Part shown: positions 17,913-27,023 of the stretch, piece after piece
Layout of the letters: every line of letters starts with the position of its first letter
Numbering within the stretch: the first letter of the stretch is position 1
Assembly: GCA_964400675.1 (NCBI GenBank)
Contig: CAYNVO010000008.1
Span: 1-64,000, forward strand
Length of the DNA: 64,000 bases
Origin: 9FT-COMBO-48-23 sp964400675
GTDB lineage: Bacteria > Chloroflexota > Dehalococcoidia > GIF9 > UBA5629
Direction: 5' to 3'
Notes under the pieces: model-generated
Seen by the model: only the letters and a program-made list of their open reading frames with translations
Told to the model about the DNA's origin: nothing
Databases searched by the model: none
Position numbers and translations under genes: made by a program

Positions 17913-18470
17913 CTATCTAGCTGGCTCAGGTACAGGCACAGAAAGAGGTGGTACCTTTTCAGGATACACAGCCGCCTCCGGATAATAGTTCAAGATTATC
18001 TTGCGTTCCATTTCCCCAAGCCTGATTCGCACGGTGTATTCTCTGTATTCTCCAACCACAGGACTTGACTCTCCAAAATCTTCAGCTCGCAATGTCCAAT
18101 CAATTACTGCCTTCTTGAAGGGCGCCGCTGAGATTTCTGTTTTATCCAGCAGCACAATAACTTGCTGGCCACCCCTCCAAACTGAAACATCTACATTAGC
18201 CGAATAGGCTGAAAAATTTCTGTTGTCAATCTCATACCGGAAAGGGATTGGCTCCCCCCACCTTGCCCCCAAGCTATAACCCTCATAGCTATCCTTCACC
18301 CAGCGCTGCTGCCAATAATCAGGTCCTATTACTTGTTGATGCTCCTGAGTGGTGATATATATCGTGTCATAAACGCCCAGATACCCATCCACTACAAATA
18401 TAGCCAAAATCCCGGCGAAGCAGACTAGAGCCAGATATAGATAAAGAATCGACCTATTCTTTGCTGCCAA
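17913..18470 (-). CDS. Membrane-anchored extracytoplasmic protein of unknown function
   Basis: 185 residues. One N-terminal hydrophobic segment (about residues 8-28, ILYLYLALVCFAGILAIFV) acts as signal anchor. The remainder is a soluble beta-rich domain with FRYEIDNRNFSAYSANVDVSVWRGGQ and ends in a Pro-rich tail. The start is TTG 18470, because an in-frame TGA lies at 18476-18474. It lies between the repeat surface protein and the small membrane proteins and probably works with them at the cell surface. No known family was recognised. Confidence 0.65.
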   Translation of the reverse strand: MAAKNRSILYLYLALVCFAGILAIFVVDGYLGVYDTIYITTQEHQQVIGPDYWQQRWVKDSYEGYSLGARWGEPIPFRYEIDNRNFSAYSANVDVSVWRGGQQVIVLLDKTEISAAPFKKAVIDWTLRAEDFGESSPVVGEYREYTVRIRLGEMERKIILNYYPEAAVYPEKVPPLSVPVPEPAR

Positions 18471-18517
18471 ATTTCACCAACTTCAAGGATAAATATAACC
18501 TTGCCCGGTGAAGCTCT

Positions 18518-20266
18518 CTAGTGCCCTCTTTTGGCATTCTTCATAAAGAAATACAATCGAGTGCCAAAAGCAATGACAACGACTGCGATAATTATGAACG
18601 CCCATAGCGGCATAATTCCAATTTTAACCAGTGTCGGCGTAGTCCAACCGCTATCATTACCGGCGCCATCTACGGCTTTAATCCGCCAGTAGTATTTTCC
18701 CCGCGCCAAAGCTTCATCTTCAGTCACGGCATACTTAGCCTCAACCAGGTCTTCTTTACTCAACACCGTAGTTGCAAATTCCGATTCATCAGATACCTGC
18801 AGACTATAGTAAACACCGCTGGGGTCAGAAGCATCGGCCCATTTAAAGGTAGGAGCAGCACTATCAAAAAAGCCCACTCTACTTCCATCCTTTGGCGTTA
18901 TAATCTGCGGCAATGACGGTGCAGTTGTTTCCATAGTGAAAACACCAGAGGCTGATGCACCACCGGCATCAGTAGCGACTATATTATGCTTACCACCTGG
19001 ACTTTTAGGAGCTTCAAAACTCGCCTGAAAGTTTCCTTTAGCATCAGAGACCACGTTGGCAGCCACAGCGACATTATCATATTTAATAGTCAGTTCCTTG
19101 TCTGCACCAAAACCAGTCCCGTTGACAGTAATATCACAACCTACGTAGCCCTCAGTAGGCTCCATGACCATCTTAGATAAAATATTCAGCTTAGCATCAG
19201 TAACATCAGTGGCAGTAGTCGAACCACTATAAGCATCTACAAAACGGCTGCCTCCAGCACTTGCAGGTATAACCAAAGAAGTGGTCCAGCAACCTTCACT
19301 ATTAGCTGTTATATCACTCTTGGCAACACTACCATCAATCGTAACCGTTATACCGCTTTCACTGCTGCCAAAACCACAGCCCTCTATAGTAACACTATCA
19401 CCTACATACCCCGATTCTGGCTTAATTTTCATAGCAGAGGCGACAAAAAAGGTTAAATCGGGAACATCACCGGCCTCGGTAGAAGCACCCGAAGCATCTA
19501 TTGTGTGAGTACCCTTAACAGAGCTGGGAATAGCAAGGGTAGTGTTCCATGAACCTTTGCTGTCAGCAGTGATTCCAGTCTTTGCATCCTTCCCATCATA
19601 GATAACCCGAATACCACCTTCGTCCTTGCCAAAGCCATTACCGGTAACAGCAACAGAAGTACCAACTCCGCCAGACACTGGGCTGATAGTGATTTTAGGA
19701 CTGACTGTTAATGTTACATCGGGAACATCGCCCGCTTGAGTAGTGCTTCCCGATGCATCGATTGTATGACTACCTTCAACAGAGTTGGGCAAGGAAAAGG
19801 TGGCACTCCACGAACCTTTATCACTGGCAGTAATTCCTGTCTTCATATCTGTGCCATCATAGGTGACCTTAATGCTGCTTTCGCTGGCAGCGAAACCCTT
19901 GCCTGAAACAGTGACGGAATCGCCGACAACCCCCGAGTTAGGCTCAACACTTATCGAAGGCAGAACAGAGAATTGGGCGGACAAGACCTGGGTGCCAATC
20001 GGATTTTCTATCGCAACGGTATGGTCCCCACCGGGAGTATCAGGCACATTAAAGGTAACACTACCCCCTCCAGGCAGGGTGCCTTGCTTAATCTCAACTC
20101 CATCCCACCTGATGGAATATGACCCGCTATCCAGTGCAGATATAGTGACCGTAGTCCCAACGACACCCGCCGATGTACTCATCCCGGCAGCCCGGACAGG
20201 CGGCACAAAACAGAGGACCAGGAGCAGGGTCAGACATAGAGCCAGAGCAGAAACTTTAATTTTCAC
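18518..20266 (-). CDS. Surface protein with four IPT/TIG-like repeats and membrane anchor
   Basis: About 582 residues. GTG 20266 is the preferred start, since GGGGGGAG lies upstream and the product then opens directly with a signal peptide (KIKVSALALCLTLLLVLCFV, ending R-A-A-G). Four tandem repeats of about 85-90 residues follow. Each carries PxSGxVGxSVTxxGxGFG, a Y-D-G-x-x-x-x-GIT strand and a SHTIDASG-like end. A fibronectin-like module (FKWADASDPSG and KYYWRIKAVDGAGN) comes next, then a C-terminal helix (LWAFIIIAVVVIAFG) and basic tail. The YYWR-module and the anchor resemble those of the 1091-residue protein encoded convergently nearby. Likely a cell-envelope or adhesin-like protein. Confidence 0.75.
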   Translation of the reverse strand: MKIKVSALALCLTLLLVLCFVPPVRAAGMSTSAGVVGTTVTISALDSGSYSIRWDGVEIKQGTLPGGGSVTFNVPDTPGGDHTVAIENPIGTQVLSAQFSVLPSISVEPNSGVVGDSVTVSGKGFAASESSIKVTYDGTDMKTGITASDKGSWSATFSLPNSVEGSHTIDASGSTTQAGDVPDVTLTVSPKITISPVSGGVGTSVAVTGNGFGKDEGGIRVIYDGKDAKTGITADSKGSWNTTLAIPSSVKGTHTIDASGASTEAGDVPDLTFFVASAMKIKPESGYVGDSVTIEGCGFGSSESGITVTIDGSVAKSDITANSEGCWTTSLVIPASAGGSRFVDAYSGSTTATDVTDAKLNILSKMVMEPTEGYVGCDITVNGTGFGADKELTIKYDNVAVAANVVSDAKGNFQASFEAPKSPGGKHNIVATDAGGASASGVFTMETTAPSLPQIITPKDGSRVGFFDSAAPTFKWADASDPSGVYYSLQVSDESEFATTVLSKEDLVEAKYAVTEDEALARGKYYWRIKAVDGAGNDSGWTTPTLVKIGIMPLWAFIIIAVVVIAFGTRLYFFMKNAKRGH

Positions 20267-20323
20267 GCTTATTCTCCCCCCTTCCTTCAAATATTCACAC
20301 CTTATTATAGCGCAAACTCAAGC

Positions 20324-20351
20324 AAAAATTTCGCTTTTCAGAGAAATTTTT
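20324..20351. terminator. AT-rich inverted repeat after pheT, possible terminator
   Basis: A perfect 9-bp stem (20324-20332 with 20343-20351) and 10-nt loop lie just beyond the pheT stop. The arms end in T-runs on both strands, but the stem is AT-rich, so it would be weak. Confidence 0.45.
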
Positions 20352-20372
20352 GAACAATTCTGCCCGGACAAG

Positions 20373-22778
20373 TCAGTCCCTCAGCGTAGCTCTCAAATCG
20401 CGCTGCAATTTATCAAGAATTTGCTGCTGGACATTGTCGACCTCGTTATCGGTCAATGTGTGCGTAGATGATTGATAGACAATTCTGAAGGCAAGAGATT
20501 TCTTGCCAGCCGGAACCTGTTCGCCCCCATAAAGATCAAAAAGAGACACTGAATCCACAAGAGGAAAGTCCTGAATTATATTGCAAATCTGCTGATAGGT
20601 TAACTTCTCGTCAACCAAAAGCGCAATATCCCTGCTCGTGCTTGGATATCGGGGTATCGGTTGATACTTTTTTAGAGCAGTTGCAAAAGATGCCAATCCA
20701 TCCAGGTCGATTTCAATAAAATAGGCAGTCTCAGAAAGTTCAAAAGCTTCTAACACCTTAGGATGCAGTTCTCCGACCACACCTAACATGTCATCACCAA
20801 TAACGACACTGGCGCTTCTCCCCGGGCACATGCTTTCGTCTTCATTCTGCTCAAACCTCGCAACAACTCCCAATCGAGACAGAATAGACTCCACTACACC
20901 CTTGGCAACAAAAAAATCGATTGACTCCTCCCTGCCCCCCCAGAACAAACCATTCTTCGAACCACTGAGTACAGCACAAAGCATCTCCTTCTCCTGAGGC
21001 AAATCCCTCTCCCGGGGTAAGAAAACCTTCCCCATCTCAAAAAGCCTTATGGCGCCTTCTTGATGCCTGATATTTCGAGCCAGAACTGATAGGACGCCAG
21101 CCCGCAGACTGGTGCGGAGATATTCCTGCTCTCTGGACATTGGATTAGCCACTTTCATCGGAGTCTGACCTGTCAGTTGAAGATGTGGTGAAAGCCTGAT
21201 TAGCATCTCCATACTGGTCAAGGAATAAGTAAGCACCTCATGGAAACCACAGCTTATAAGGATACTACGCACCTGCTGCCTGAGCGACAACATCGGCGTT
21301 GGCTCATGTTTCGGCAATTGTGAACTCAGCATGGTGGTAGGAATCTTATCATAGCCGATAATACGAGCCACCTCTTCAACTATATCGGCAGCACAACTAA
21401 TATCTGTGCGCCACCAGGGGATATCCACCTGAATTTTTGAACTTGATTTGGTTTGTCGACAATCAAACCCTAATAGCTCCAGATTCCTGGATATTTCACC
21501 AGCTTCCATTTCCACACCAAGAAACCGTTTAGTGTCAGCAACAGGCAAAATTACAGGCTCCCTCTGCTGTTTGCCGGGATAAACATCAATAATTCCCTTT
21601 GTCACCTTGCCCCCAGCCAGTTCCGCCATTAATTGAGTGGCTCGCTCTAAGGCTACCAGTGGTAAGTCTCGGCTAAGCCCCTTCTCAAATCGTAGCGAAG
21701 CTTCACTGCCTAAACGAAGACCAAGGCCCCCTCGATGAATAACCGCCTGATTGAAATTTGCCGATTCTATCAGAACATTGGTAGTACTATTCGTAACTTC
21801 CGCATCCCCTCCTCCCATAATACCGGCAATAGCAATGGCACGCTCTTTGTCGGCAATAACGAGTACATCCGGGTTGAGTTTACGTTCCACTCCATCCAGA
21901 GTAGTTATAATCTCACCACTCCCTGCCCTACGTACAATAACCTGTTTCCCGCGTATCTCATTGTAGTCAAAGGCATGAAGTGGCTGCCCATATTCCAGCA
22001 TCACATAATTTGTAACGTCAACGATATTATTAATAGGCCGCATGCCGCAAGCCGACAGGCGCCGTTGTAACCACTCAGGCGATGCGCCGATTTTAATCCC
22101 GGTCAGAAGACTGGCACAGTATCTCGGACACAGGTCCGGCTCTACAATCTCCACAGCAGCATAGGAATCTATCGGTTTTTCCGACTCTTCGTAACTAATC
22201 TCAGGTATATGCATTTTACTCCCGGTAAGAGCCGCTATCTCCCTGGCAACGCCAATTATCGATAAACAGTCAGGTCGGTTTGGTGTTATGTCCAGGTCAA
22301 GAATCGTATCACCAAGATACTCCGACAGCGGAGTGCCAATCGTAGCCTCCGGAGATAGAACCATGATACCTTCGTGGCTATCAGAAATTCCCAATTCCTT
22401 TTCAGCGCAAACCATCCCCTCAGAAACAACGCCGCGAATCTTGGCCGGTTTCAATTGCACCTTTTCACCGCTGTGACCATCTATGAGATGAGCTCCCACA
22501 CATGCAAAAGCCACCTTATCACTCACTTTGACATTCGGTGCGCCGCATACCACGGTGGGACGTTGCTTCCCTATATCAACGGTCACTAACCTCAAACGGT
22601 CGGCATTTGGATGAGCATTAACCTCAACTATTTTGCCAACCCATATATCATTCCAGCCTTCGCCGATGACCTCCACTCCACCAACCTCCAGCCCAGCCAT
22701 AGTCAACCGTTCGCACAGTTCTTCAATCGACACAGATAAGTCGACATATTCTTTTAGCCAGCAAACTGAGACTTTCAT
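20373..22778 (-). CDS. pheT: Phenylalanyl-tRNA synthetase beta subunit
   Basis: The large subunit of the (alpha-beta)2 enzyme that charges tRNA-Phe. It opens with KVSVCWLKEYVDL. An EMAP-II-like tRNA-binding domain follows at about residues 40-150 (VVCGAPNVKVSDKVAF). B3/B4 editing-related and B5 DNA-binding-like domains come next, then the catalytic-like core and a C-terminal FDX-ACB domain (PRYPSTSRDIALLVDE to TLTDNEVDNVQQQIL). At 801 residues it has full length. It is the last gene of the thrS-pheT operon, 34 bases after pheS. Confidence 0.97.
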   Translation of the reverse strand: MKVSVCWLKEYVDLSVSIEELCERLTMAGLEVGGVEVIGEGWNDIWVGKIVEVNAHPNADRLRLVTVDIGKQRPTVVCGAPNVKVSDKVAFACVGAHLIDGHSGEKVQLKPAKIRGVVSEGMVCAEKELGISDSHEGIMVLSPEATIGTPLSEYLGDTILDLDITPNRPDCLSIIGVAREIAALTGSKMHIPEISYEESEKPIDSYAAVEIVEPDLCPRYCASLLTGIKIGASPEWLQRRLSACGMRPINNIVDVTNYVMLEYGQPLHAFDYNEIRGKQVIVRRAGSGEIITTLDGVERKLNPDVLVIADKERAIAIAGIMGGGDAEVTNSTTNVLIESANFNQAVIHRGGLGLRLGSEASLRFEKGLSRDLPLVALERATQLMAELAGGKVTKGIIDVYPGKQQREPVILPVADTKRFLGVEMEAGEISRNLELLGFDCRQTKSSSKIQVDIPWWRTDISCAADIVEEVARIIGYDKIPTTMLSSQLPKHEPTPMLSLRQQVRSILISCGFHEVLTYSLTSMEMLIRLSPHLQLTGQTPMKVANPMSREQEYLRTSLRAGVLSVLARNIRHQEGAIRLFEMGKVFLPRERDLPQEKEMLCAVLSGSKNGLFWGGREESIDFFVAKGVVESILSRLGVVARFEQNEDESMCPGRSASVVIGDDMLGVVGELHPKVLEAFELSETAYFIEIDLDGLASFATALKKYQPIPRYPSTSRDIALLVDEKLTYQQICNIIQDFPLVDSVSLFDLYGGEQVPAGKKSLAFRIVYQSSTHTLTDNEVDNVQQQILDKLQRDLRATLRD

Positions 22779-22812
22779 TATTAAATAAGCTCCGGGATTT
22801 GAAACAACAGGT

Positions 22813-23853
22813 TCAGAATTGTCTCAGAAACCTGAGGTCATTACCATAAAAGAGACGAATATCATCTATACCATACCGAAGTATCGGAATACGCTCTACT
22901 CCCATACCAAAGGCGAAACCTGAATAAACTTCAGGGTCAATGTCAACACGGCGGAGAACTTCAGGATGCACCATGCCCGCACCTAAAACCTCAATCCAGC
23001 CGCTATTTCCACACAGCCGGCATCCGGCACCACGGCACGCCATACAATCGATAGCCACCTCAACGCCAGGCTCTACAAACGGGAAGTAGTCACAACGAAA
23101 ACGACATTTCCTATCCTCGCCAAAAAGTCGGCGAGCAAATTCAAAAAGAGTACCCTTTAAGTCAGCCAGAGTTATGTTCTTATCAACCGCCAGTCCCTCG
23201 ACTTGATAAAACATCCATTCATGTGTGGCATCTGTGGCTTCATATCTGTAGACTCGCCCCGGCGCTATTATTCTTATCGGTGGGCGTGATTTCTCCATGA
23301 CTCTTATCTGCACTGGAGAGGTGTGAGTTCTCAAAAGCATAGGTCTACCACCGGTTTCAGTCTCAAAGTCCACCCACAATGTAGCAAACATGTCCCGCGC
23401 TGGGTGGTCTGCTGGCATGTTGAGAGCCTCGAAATTATAATAATCCCACTCTACCTCCGGTCCCTCCACGACTTGAAAACCCATACTGCCAAAAATACCA
23501 CAAATCTCTTCAAGCATTTGAGTTGTTGGATGAAGGCGACCGAGGGGAACCTGTTGACCGGGCAAAGTTATATCTAAGGTTTCACGTGGCTGAGAAAGAG
23601 CCTGACTCTGTTCTAAATCGCCTTTCTTATCAGTAAAAGCAGCTTCGAGAATATTCTTAAGCTCATTGGCTCGAGCCCCGATTGCGCGCCGCTCTTCCAA
23701 CGGCAAAGCTGCCAGCGAGCGCAGAATCTGAATTAAGCTACCTTTCCTGCCTAAATAGCGAATCCGCCACGCTTCAAGATCGTTGACATCAGTGATTTTA
23801 CCTAGCTCATCAGAAGCCTTAGAGGCAAGCTCTTCAACCTGATTTAGCATCAT
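22813..23853 (-). CDS. pheS: Phenylalanyl-tRNA synthetase alpha subunit
   Basis: The catalytic class II subunit. The N-terminal coiled coil (residues 1-85) is followed by HPTTQMLEEICGIFGSMGF, motif 2 RTHTSPVQIRVME and RIIAPGRVYRYEATDATHE, and motif 3 GFAFGMGVERI. A CRGAGCRLCGNSGW Cys pair is present, as in many bacteria. ATG 23853 was chosen; GTG 23859 and ATG 23850 are close alternatives and no strong ribosome site separates them. It lies between rplT and pheT. Confidence 0.96.
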   Translation of the reverse strand: MMLNQVEELASKASDELGKITDVNDLEAWRIRYLGRKGSLIQILRSLAALPLEERRAIGARANELKNILEAAFTDKKGDLEQSQALSQPRETLDITLPGQQVPLGRLHPTTQMLEEICGIFGSMGFQVVEGPEVEWDYYNFEALNMPADHPARDMFATLWVDFETETGGRPMLLRTHTSPVQIRVMEKSRPPIRIIAPGRVYRYEATDATHEWMFYQVEGLAVDKNITLADLKGTLFEFARRLFGEDRKCRFRCDYFPFVEPGVEVAIDCMACRGAGCRLCGNSGWIEVLGAGMVHPEVLRRVDIDPEVYSGFAFGMGVERIPILRYGIDDIRLFYGNDLRFLRQF

Positions 23854-23874
23854 TCGCACTATATGAGGGGAACT

Positions 23875-24234
23875 TTAGCTCTTAAGTTTGCCTGAAGCTA
23901 GCGCCAGTAACTTAGAGAAGCTGGATGGATCGTTCACTGCCATTTCTGCCAATGCCTTGCGGTTTATCTCCACATCGGCTTTTCCTAACCCATCCATAAA
24001 TTGACTATAAGAAAGCCCCCCGGCACGGGCAGCAGCATTTATCCTGACAATCCACAACCGCCTCATATCACCCTTACGCTCACGGCGATGCCGATAGGCA
24101 TAAGATAGAGCATGAAGCATAGACTCATGGGCACGCCGAAACAGAGAATGCCTAGTAGCCTTATGCCCTTTTGTTAACTTCAGTACCTTTTTATGTCTTC
24201 GATGAGTGACTATTCCGCCTTTAACTCGTGGCAA
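23875..24234 (-). CDS. rplT: 50S ribosomal protein L20
   Basis: L20 binds 23S rRNA and is needed early in large-subunit assembly; it also commonly represses its own operon. The 119-residue sequence is clearly L20: MPRVKGG, RRHKKVLKLTKG, HALSYAYRHRRERKGDMRRLWI, RINAAAR and YSQFMDGL. GGAGG precedes the start. It follows rpmI in the canonical infC-rpmI-rplT order. Confidence 0.98.
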   Translation of the reverse strand: MPRVKGGIVTHRRHKKVLKLTKGHKATRHSLFRRAHESMLHALSYAYRHRRERKGDMRRLWIVRINAAARAGGLSYSQFMDGLGKADVEINRKALAEMAVNDPSSFSKLLALASGKLKS

Positions 24235-24249
24235 TCACTTCCTCCTAAT

Positions 24250-24453
24250 CTATTTCAAGCCGTAGGGCAGTAATCTCTTTAGCCTGGCCTTATCAGCGGG
24301 TTGAACCGGAATCATCTCATCATAAAGTCGCTTGGCCCTGGTCGGCTTCTTACGCCTTAGATGGCTCTTGCCAACTTTAACGCGCATAATCTTGCCGCTG
24401 CCAGTTATGTGTAGGCGGCTCTTAGCTCCTTTATGGGTCTTAAGTTTCGGCAT
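24250..24453 (-). CDS. rpmI: 50S ribosomal protein L35
   Basis: A small basic protein of the large subunit. The 67-residue sequence starts MPKLKTHKGAKSRLHITGSGK and carries the family's RRKKPTRAKR segment. Its start codon follows the infC stop without a gap (24454/24453), so translation is probably coupled to IF3. Confidence 0.97.
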   Translation of the reverse strand: MPKLKTHKGAKSRLHITGSGKIMRVKVGKSHLRRKKPTRAKRLYDEMIPVQPADKARLKRLLPYGLK

Positions 24454-25002
24454 TTATACCTTCTCCTCTACGGCTGGTTTCTTAATCTGTTTGGTCGAAA
24501 TCGGCGTGAGCACCAGGCTCATAAAACGCTCCGCCGAAGATGGTGCACCATCAAATACCGCTATGTCTTTCAAATCATCCGCCGCTTTTCTTAATAGCTT
24601 CAAACCTAGTTCCGGATGTGTAATCTCGCGCCCTCGAAAAACCACAAATAACTTTACCTTGTCACCATCCTCCAACAATTTCCTCGCTATCTTAACCTTG
24701 GTATCGAGGTCATGCTCCTTCATCCTGGGTCTGATTCTGATTTCTTTGAGCACGATGCCTCTCTGACTCTTTCGTGCTTTACGCTCCTTTTTGGTCTGCT
24801 CATATCTAAACCTGCCATAGTCAAGAATCCGACATACAGGAGGAACTGAATTTGACGCCACCTCAACGAGGTCTAGACTCCGCTCACTAGCGACCTGCAA
24901 CGCCTTCTCAATGGGGAATACCCCAAGCTGTGCTCCTGCCTCCCCTATAAGCCGAACCTCCCTAGCTCTAATCTGTCGATTAACGCGTAGTTCCTTGACT
25001 AT
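24454..25002 (-). CDS. infC: Translation initiation factor IF-3, probable AUA start
   Basis: IF3 proofreads initiator tRNA and start codons. The N-terminal RVNRQIRAREVRLIGEAG and the C-terminal KEIRIRPRMKEHDLDTK and FRGREITHPELG are diagnostic. The frame allows a GTG at 25014, but that codon lies inside the ribosome site AAGGAGGTGA (25020-25011) and cannot be served by it. Eight bases after that site is ATA at 25002-25000. It would start the protein I/M-V-K-E-L-R-V-N, as expected for IF3. infC is well known for rare AUU/AUC/AUA starts that allow IF3 to repress itself. Gene identity is certain; the start is inference. Confidence 0.95.
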   Translation of the reverse strand: MVKELRVNRQIRAREVRLIGEAGAQLGVFPIEKALQVASERSLDLVEVASNSVPPVCRILDYGRFRYEQTKKERKARKSQRGIVLKEIRIRPRMKEHDLDTKVKIARKLLEDGDKVKLFVVFRGREITHPELGLKLLRKAADDLKDIAVFDGAPSSAERFMSLVLTPISTKQIKKPAVEEKV

Positions 25003-25069
25003 GTCTTTCCTCACCTCCTTACACGAGGTAAACCATCGGGCAGAAATATATCATATTCGCAAGAGGAAA

Positions 25070-26812
25070 TCAAAGTTTATCCGGGGCTTTAGTCGCAATA
25101 ATGGGTTTTACCCTATCCATAAACTGAGAAACCGACAGCAAGCCCAGGTCTTCTCCATTTCTCAGGCGCAGAGAAACTTGAGAGGCATCCATCTCCTTAT
25201 CGCCGACAATAAACATATAAGGAACCTTCTCCAGTTGCGCCTCTCTTATCTTCAAGTTCATTCTCTCCGAGCGGTCATCAACCTGAACACGGATGTCACA
25301 AGCTCTGAGTTCATCCGCTACTTCATTTGCGTAGCCAAGATGACGGTCAGCTATAGGAATTATAACTACCTGAACCGGAGACAGCCACATCGGAAATGCA
25401 CCGGCATAATGCTCAATAAGACAGGCCATAAAGCGCTCCATGCTACCCAAAACGGTTCGATGTACCATCACCACTTGATGCTCCATGCCATCCTCACCAA
25501 TATAGTTAACATCGAAACGCTGCGGCAGATTAAAATCAACCTGAATAGTCGGCCCCTGCCATAACCGTCCCAAAGCATCTTTAAGTTTGACATCAATCTT
25601 GGGCCCATAAAAAACGCCCTCGCCCGGGTCTATCGCGTACTTCAACTCAAGATTTTCCAGAACCTTTCGCAATGCTTCCGTAGCATCTTCCCATACCTGT
25701 AGAGTACCAGCGTATTTCTCAGGCCGTGTAGACAGAAGAAGTTCATACTCACTAAATCCAAAGGTACTCATCATAAAGCGAGCCAGTTGCACCACCTCTG
25801 TTACTTCAGCCTCAAGCTGGCCAGGACGACAAAAAATATGGGCATCATCCTGGGTAAAGCCACGCACCCGTGCCAAGCCGTGCAATACCCCAGACCGCTC
25901 ATAGCGATACACGGTACCCAACTCAGCATAACGAAGCGGTAGCTGCCTGTAGCTGCGTAATTGCGTCTTGTACATCAGTATGTGCCCGATACAATTCATC
26001 GGTTTAATGACATACTGCACCTCATCGATATCCATGGGCGAGTACATGCTATCCCGATAGAAGTCCCAGTGCCCGCTGGTCTCCCAGAGGACTACTTTTG
26101 AGATGTGCGGTGTGAACACAATATCATAGCCACGTTTTCTATGTTCTTGCCTCCAGAAGTCCTCGATAATCTGGCGTACTAAGCCACCCTTAGGATGCCA
26201 GTGAACCAGCCCTGCGCCAGCTTCTTCATGAAGGCTAAACAGGTCGAGCTCCTTGCCCAACTTCCTGTGGTCTCGCTTGGCAGCCTCAGCTAATCGAGTC
26301 AAATAACCTTCGAGCTCAATCTCGGTATCAAAAGCAACCCCGTAAATCCTCTGCAACATGGGACGCTTTTCGTCACCTCGCCAATATGCCCCGGCGATAC
26401 TGGTAAGCTTAAAAGCCTTAATCTCGCCTGTGGAATCCACATGAGGACCACGGCACAAATCTACAAAAGAGCCCTGGCGATAAACCGACACCGTCTTGTC
26501 AGGAAGGTCATCAATTAATTCCAACTTATAAGGCTGTTCGGAAAACAACTTCCGTGCCTTCGTCTTGCTAACATCCTCTTTAACGAAAGGAAGATTGGCA
26601 GCAATAACTTCCCTCATTTTAGCTTCGATTGCCGCCAGGTCCTCCGGAACAAGAGCCCGGGGAAGTTCAAAATCATAGTAAAAACCATCCTCAACAGATG
26701 GGCCAATGCCAAATTTAGCCCCTGGAAAAAGTGACTGGACTGCCTCGGCCATCACATGGGCAGCCGAATGCCGCATCTTTTCCAATCTCGCCTCTTTTTC
26801 TTCCGTAGCCAT
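25070..26812 (-). CDS. thrS: Threonyl-tRNA synthetase lacking the N-terminal TGS domain
   Basis: Charges tRNA-Thr. Starting at ATG 26812 (MATEEKEARLEKMRHSAAHVMAEAV), the product has about 580 residues and begins directly with the editing domain: the HSAAHVMAEAV zinc/editing motif and later CRGPHVDSTG. The TGS domain that precedes it in E. coli (about 60 residues) is absent. The catalytic core has KPMNCIGHILMYK, RYERSGVLHGLARVRGFTQDDAHIF and the motif 3 MVHRTVLGSMERF. An anticodon-binding domain completes it. The frame could extend nine codons upstream, but AUG 26812 fits best. It leads the operon to pheT and has a terminator in its leader. Confidence 0.96.
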   Translation of the reverse strand: MATEEKEARLEKMRHSAAHVMAEAVQSLFPGAKFGIGPSVEDGFYYDFELPRALVPEDLAAIEAKMREVIAANLPFVKEDVSKTKARKLFSEQPYKLELIDDLPDKTVSVYRQGSFVDLCRGPHVDSTGEIKAFKLTSIAGAYWRGDEKRPMLQRIYGVAFDTEIELEGYLTRLAEAAKRDHRKLGKELDLFSLHEEAGAGLVHWHPKGGLVRQIIEDFWRQEHRKRGYDIVFTPHISKVVLWETSGHWDFYRDSMYSPMDIDEVQYVIKPMNCIGHILMYKTQLRSYRQLPLRYAELGTVYRYERSGVLHGLARVRGFTQDDAHIFCRPGQLEAEVTEVVQLARFMMSTFGFSEYELLLSTRPEKYAGTLQVWEDATEALRKVLENLELKYAIDPGEGVFYGPKIDVKLKDALGRLWQGPTIQVDFNLPQRFDVNYIGEDGMEHQVVMVHRTVLGSMERFMACLIEHYAGAFPMWLSPVQVVIIPIADRHLGYANEVADELRACDIRVQVDDRSERMNLKIREAQLEKVPYMFIVGDKEMDASQVSLRLRNGEDLGLLSVSQFMDRVKPIIATKAPDKL

Positions 26813-26837
26813 CTCCAATATATACCTCAAGCCAAAC

Positions 26838-26859
26838 AAAAAACTCGCGCCACCGCGAG
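26838..26859 (-). terminator. Intrinsic terminator in the thrS leader
   Basis: On the reverse strand a perfect 6-bp GC stem (26859-26854 with 26849-26844) and 4-nt loop GTGG are followed at once by six Ts (26843-26838). It lies between the thrS promoter and its start codon, 25 bases from the ATG, so it must be read through for thrS expression. The T-box consensus UGGNACCGCG is not present. Confidence 0.75.
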
Positions 26860-26963
26860 CGAGAGGTTAACCATGGGTTAAACTTGCTCAGTAGCCAACT
26901 GGCACCGACAGGATGATATCCAAACAGTTTCCGCTCACTAATCTAGTCAGCTTTAACTATCGC

Positions 26964-26992
26964 ATTTTATCAATGCTGCTACGTAGAGTCAA
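26964..26992 (-). promoter_or_regulatory. Promoter of the thrS operon
   Basis: Reverse-strand TTGACT (26992-26987) and TAAAAT (26969-26964) are separated by 17 bp. The stretch GCATTGATAAAATGC around the -10 box is also found in the tRNA-Val promoter at 55281-55309. A leader of about 145 nt results. Confidence 0.75.
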
Positions 26993-27023
26993 GCCGAATA
27001 CCTCAGTTTAACCTCGGTTTAAA

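Noticed and set aside
26838..26957. T-box riboswitch before thrS
   Set aside because: The leader is short and lacks the conserved UGGNACCGCG sequence and stem I features. GGTGG occurs only as the terminator loop region.
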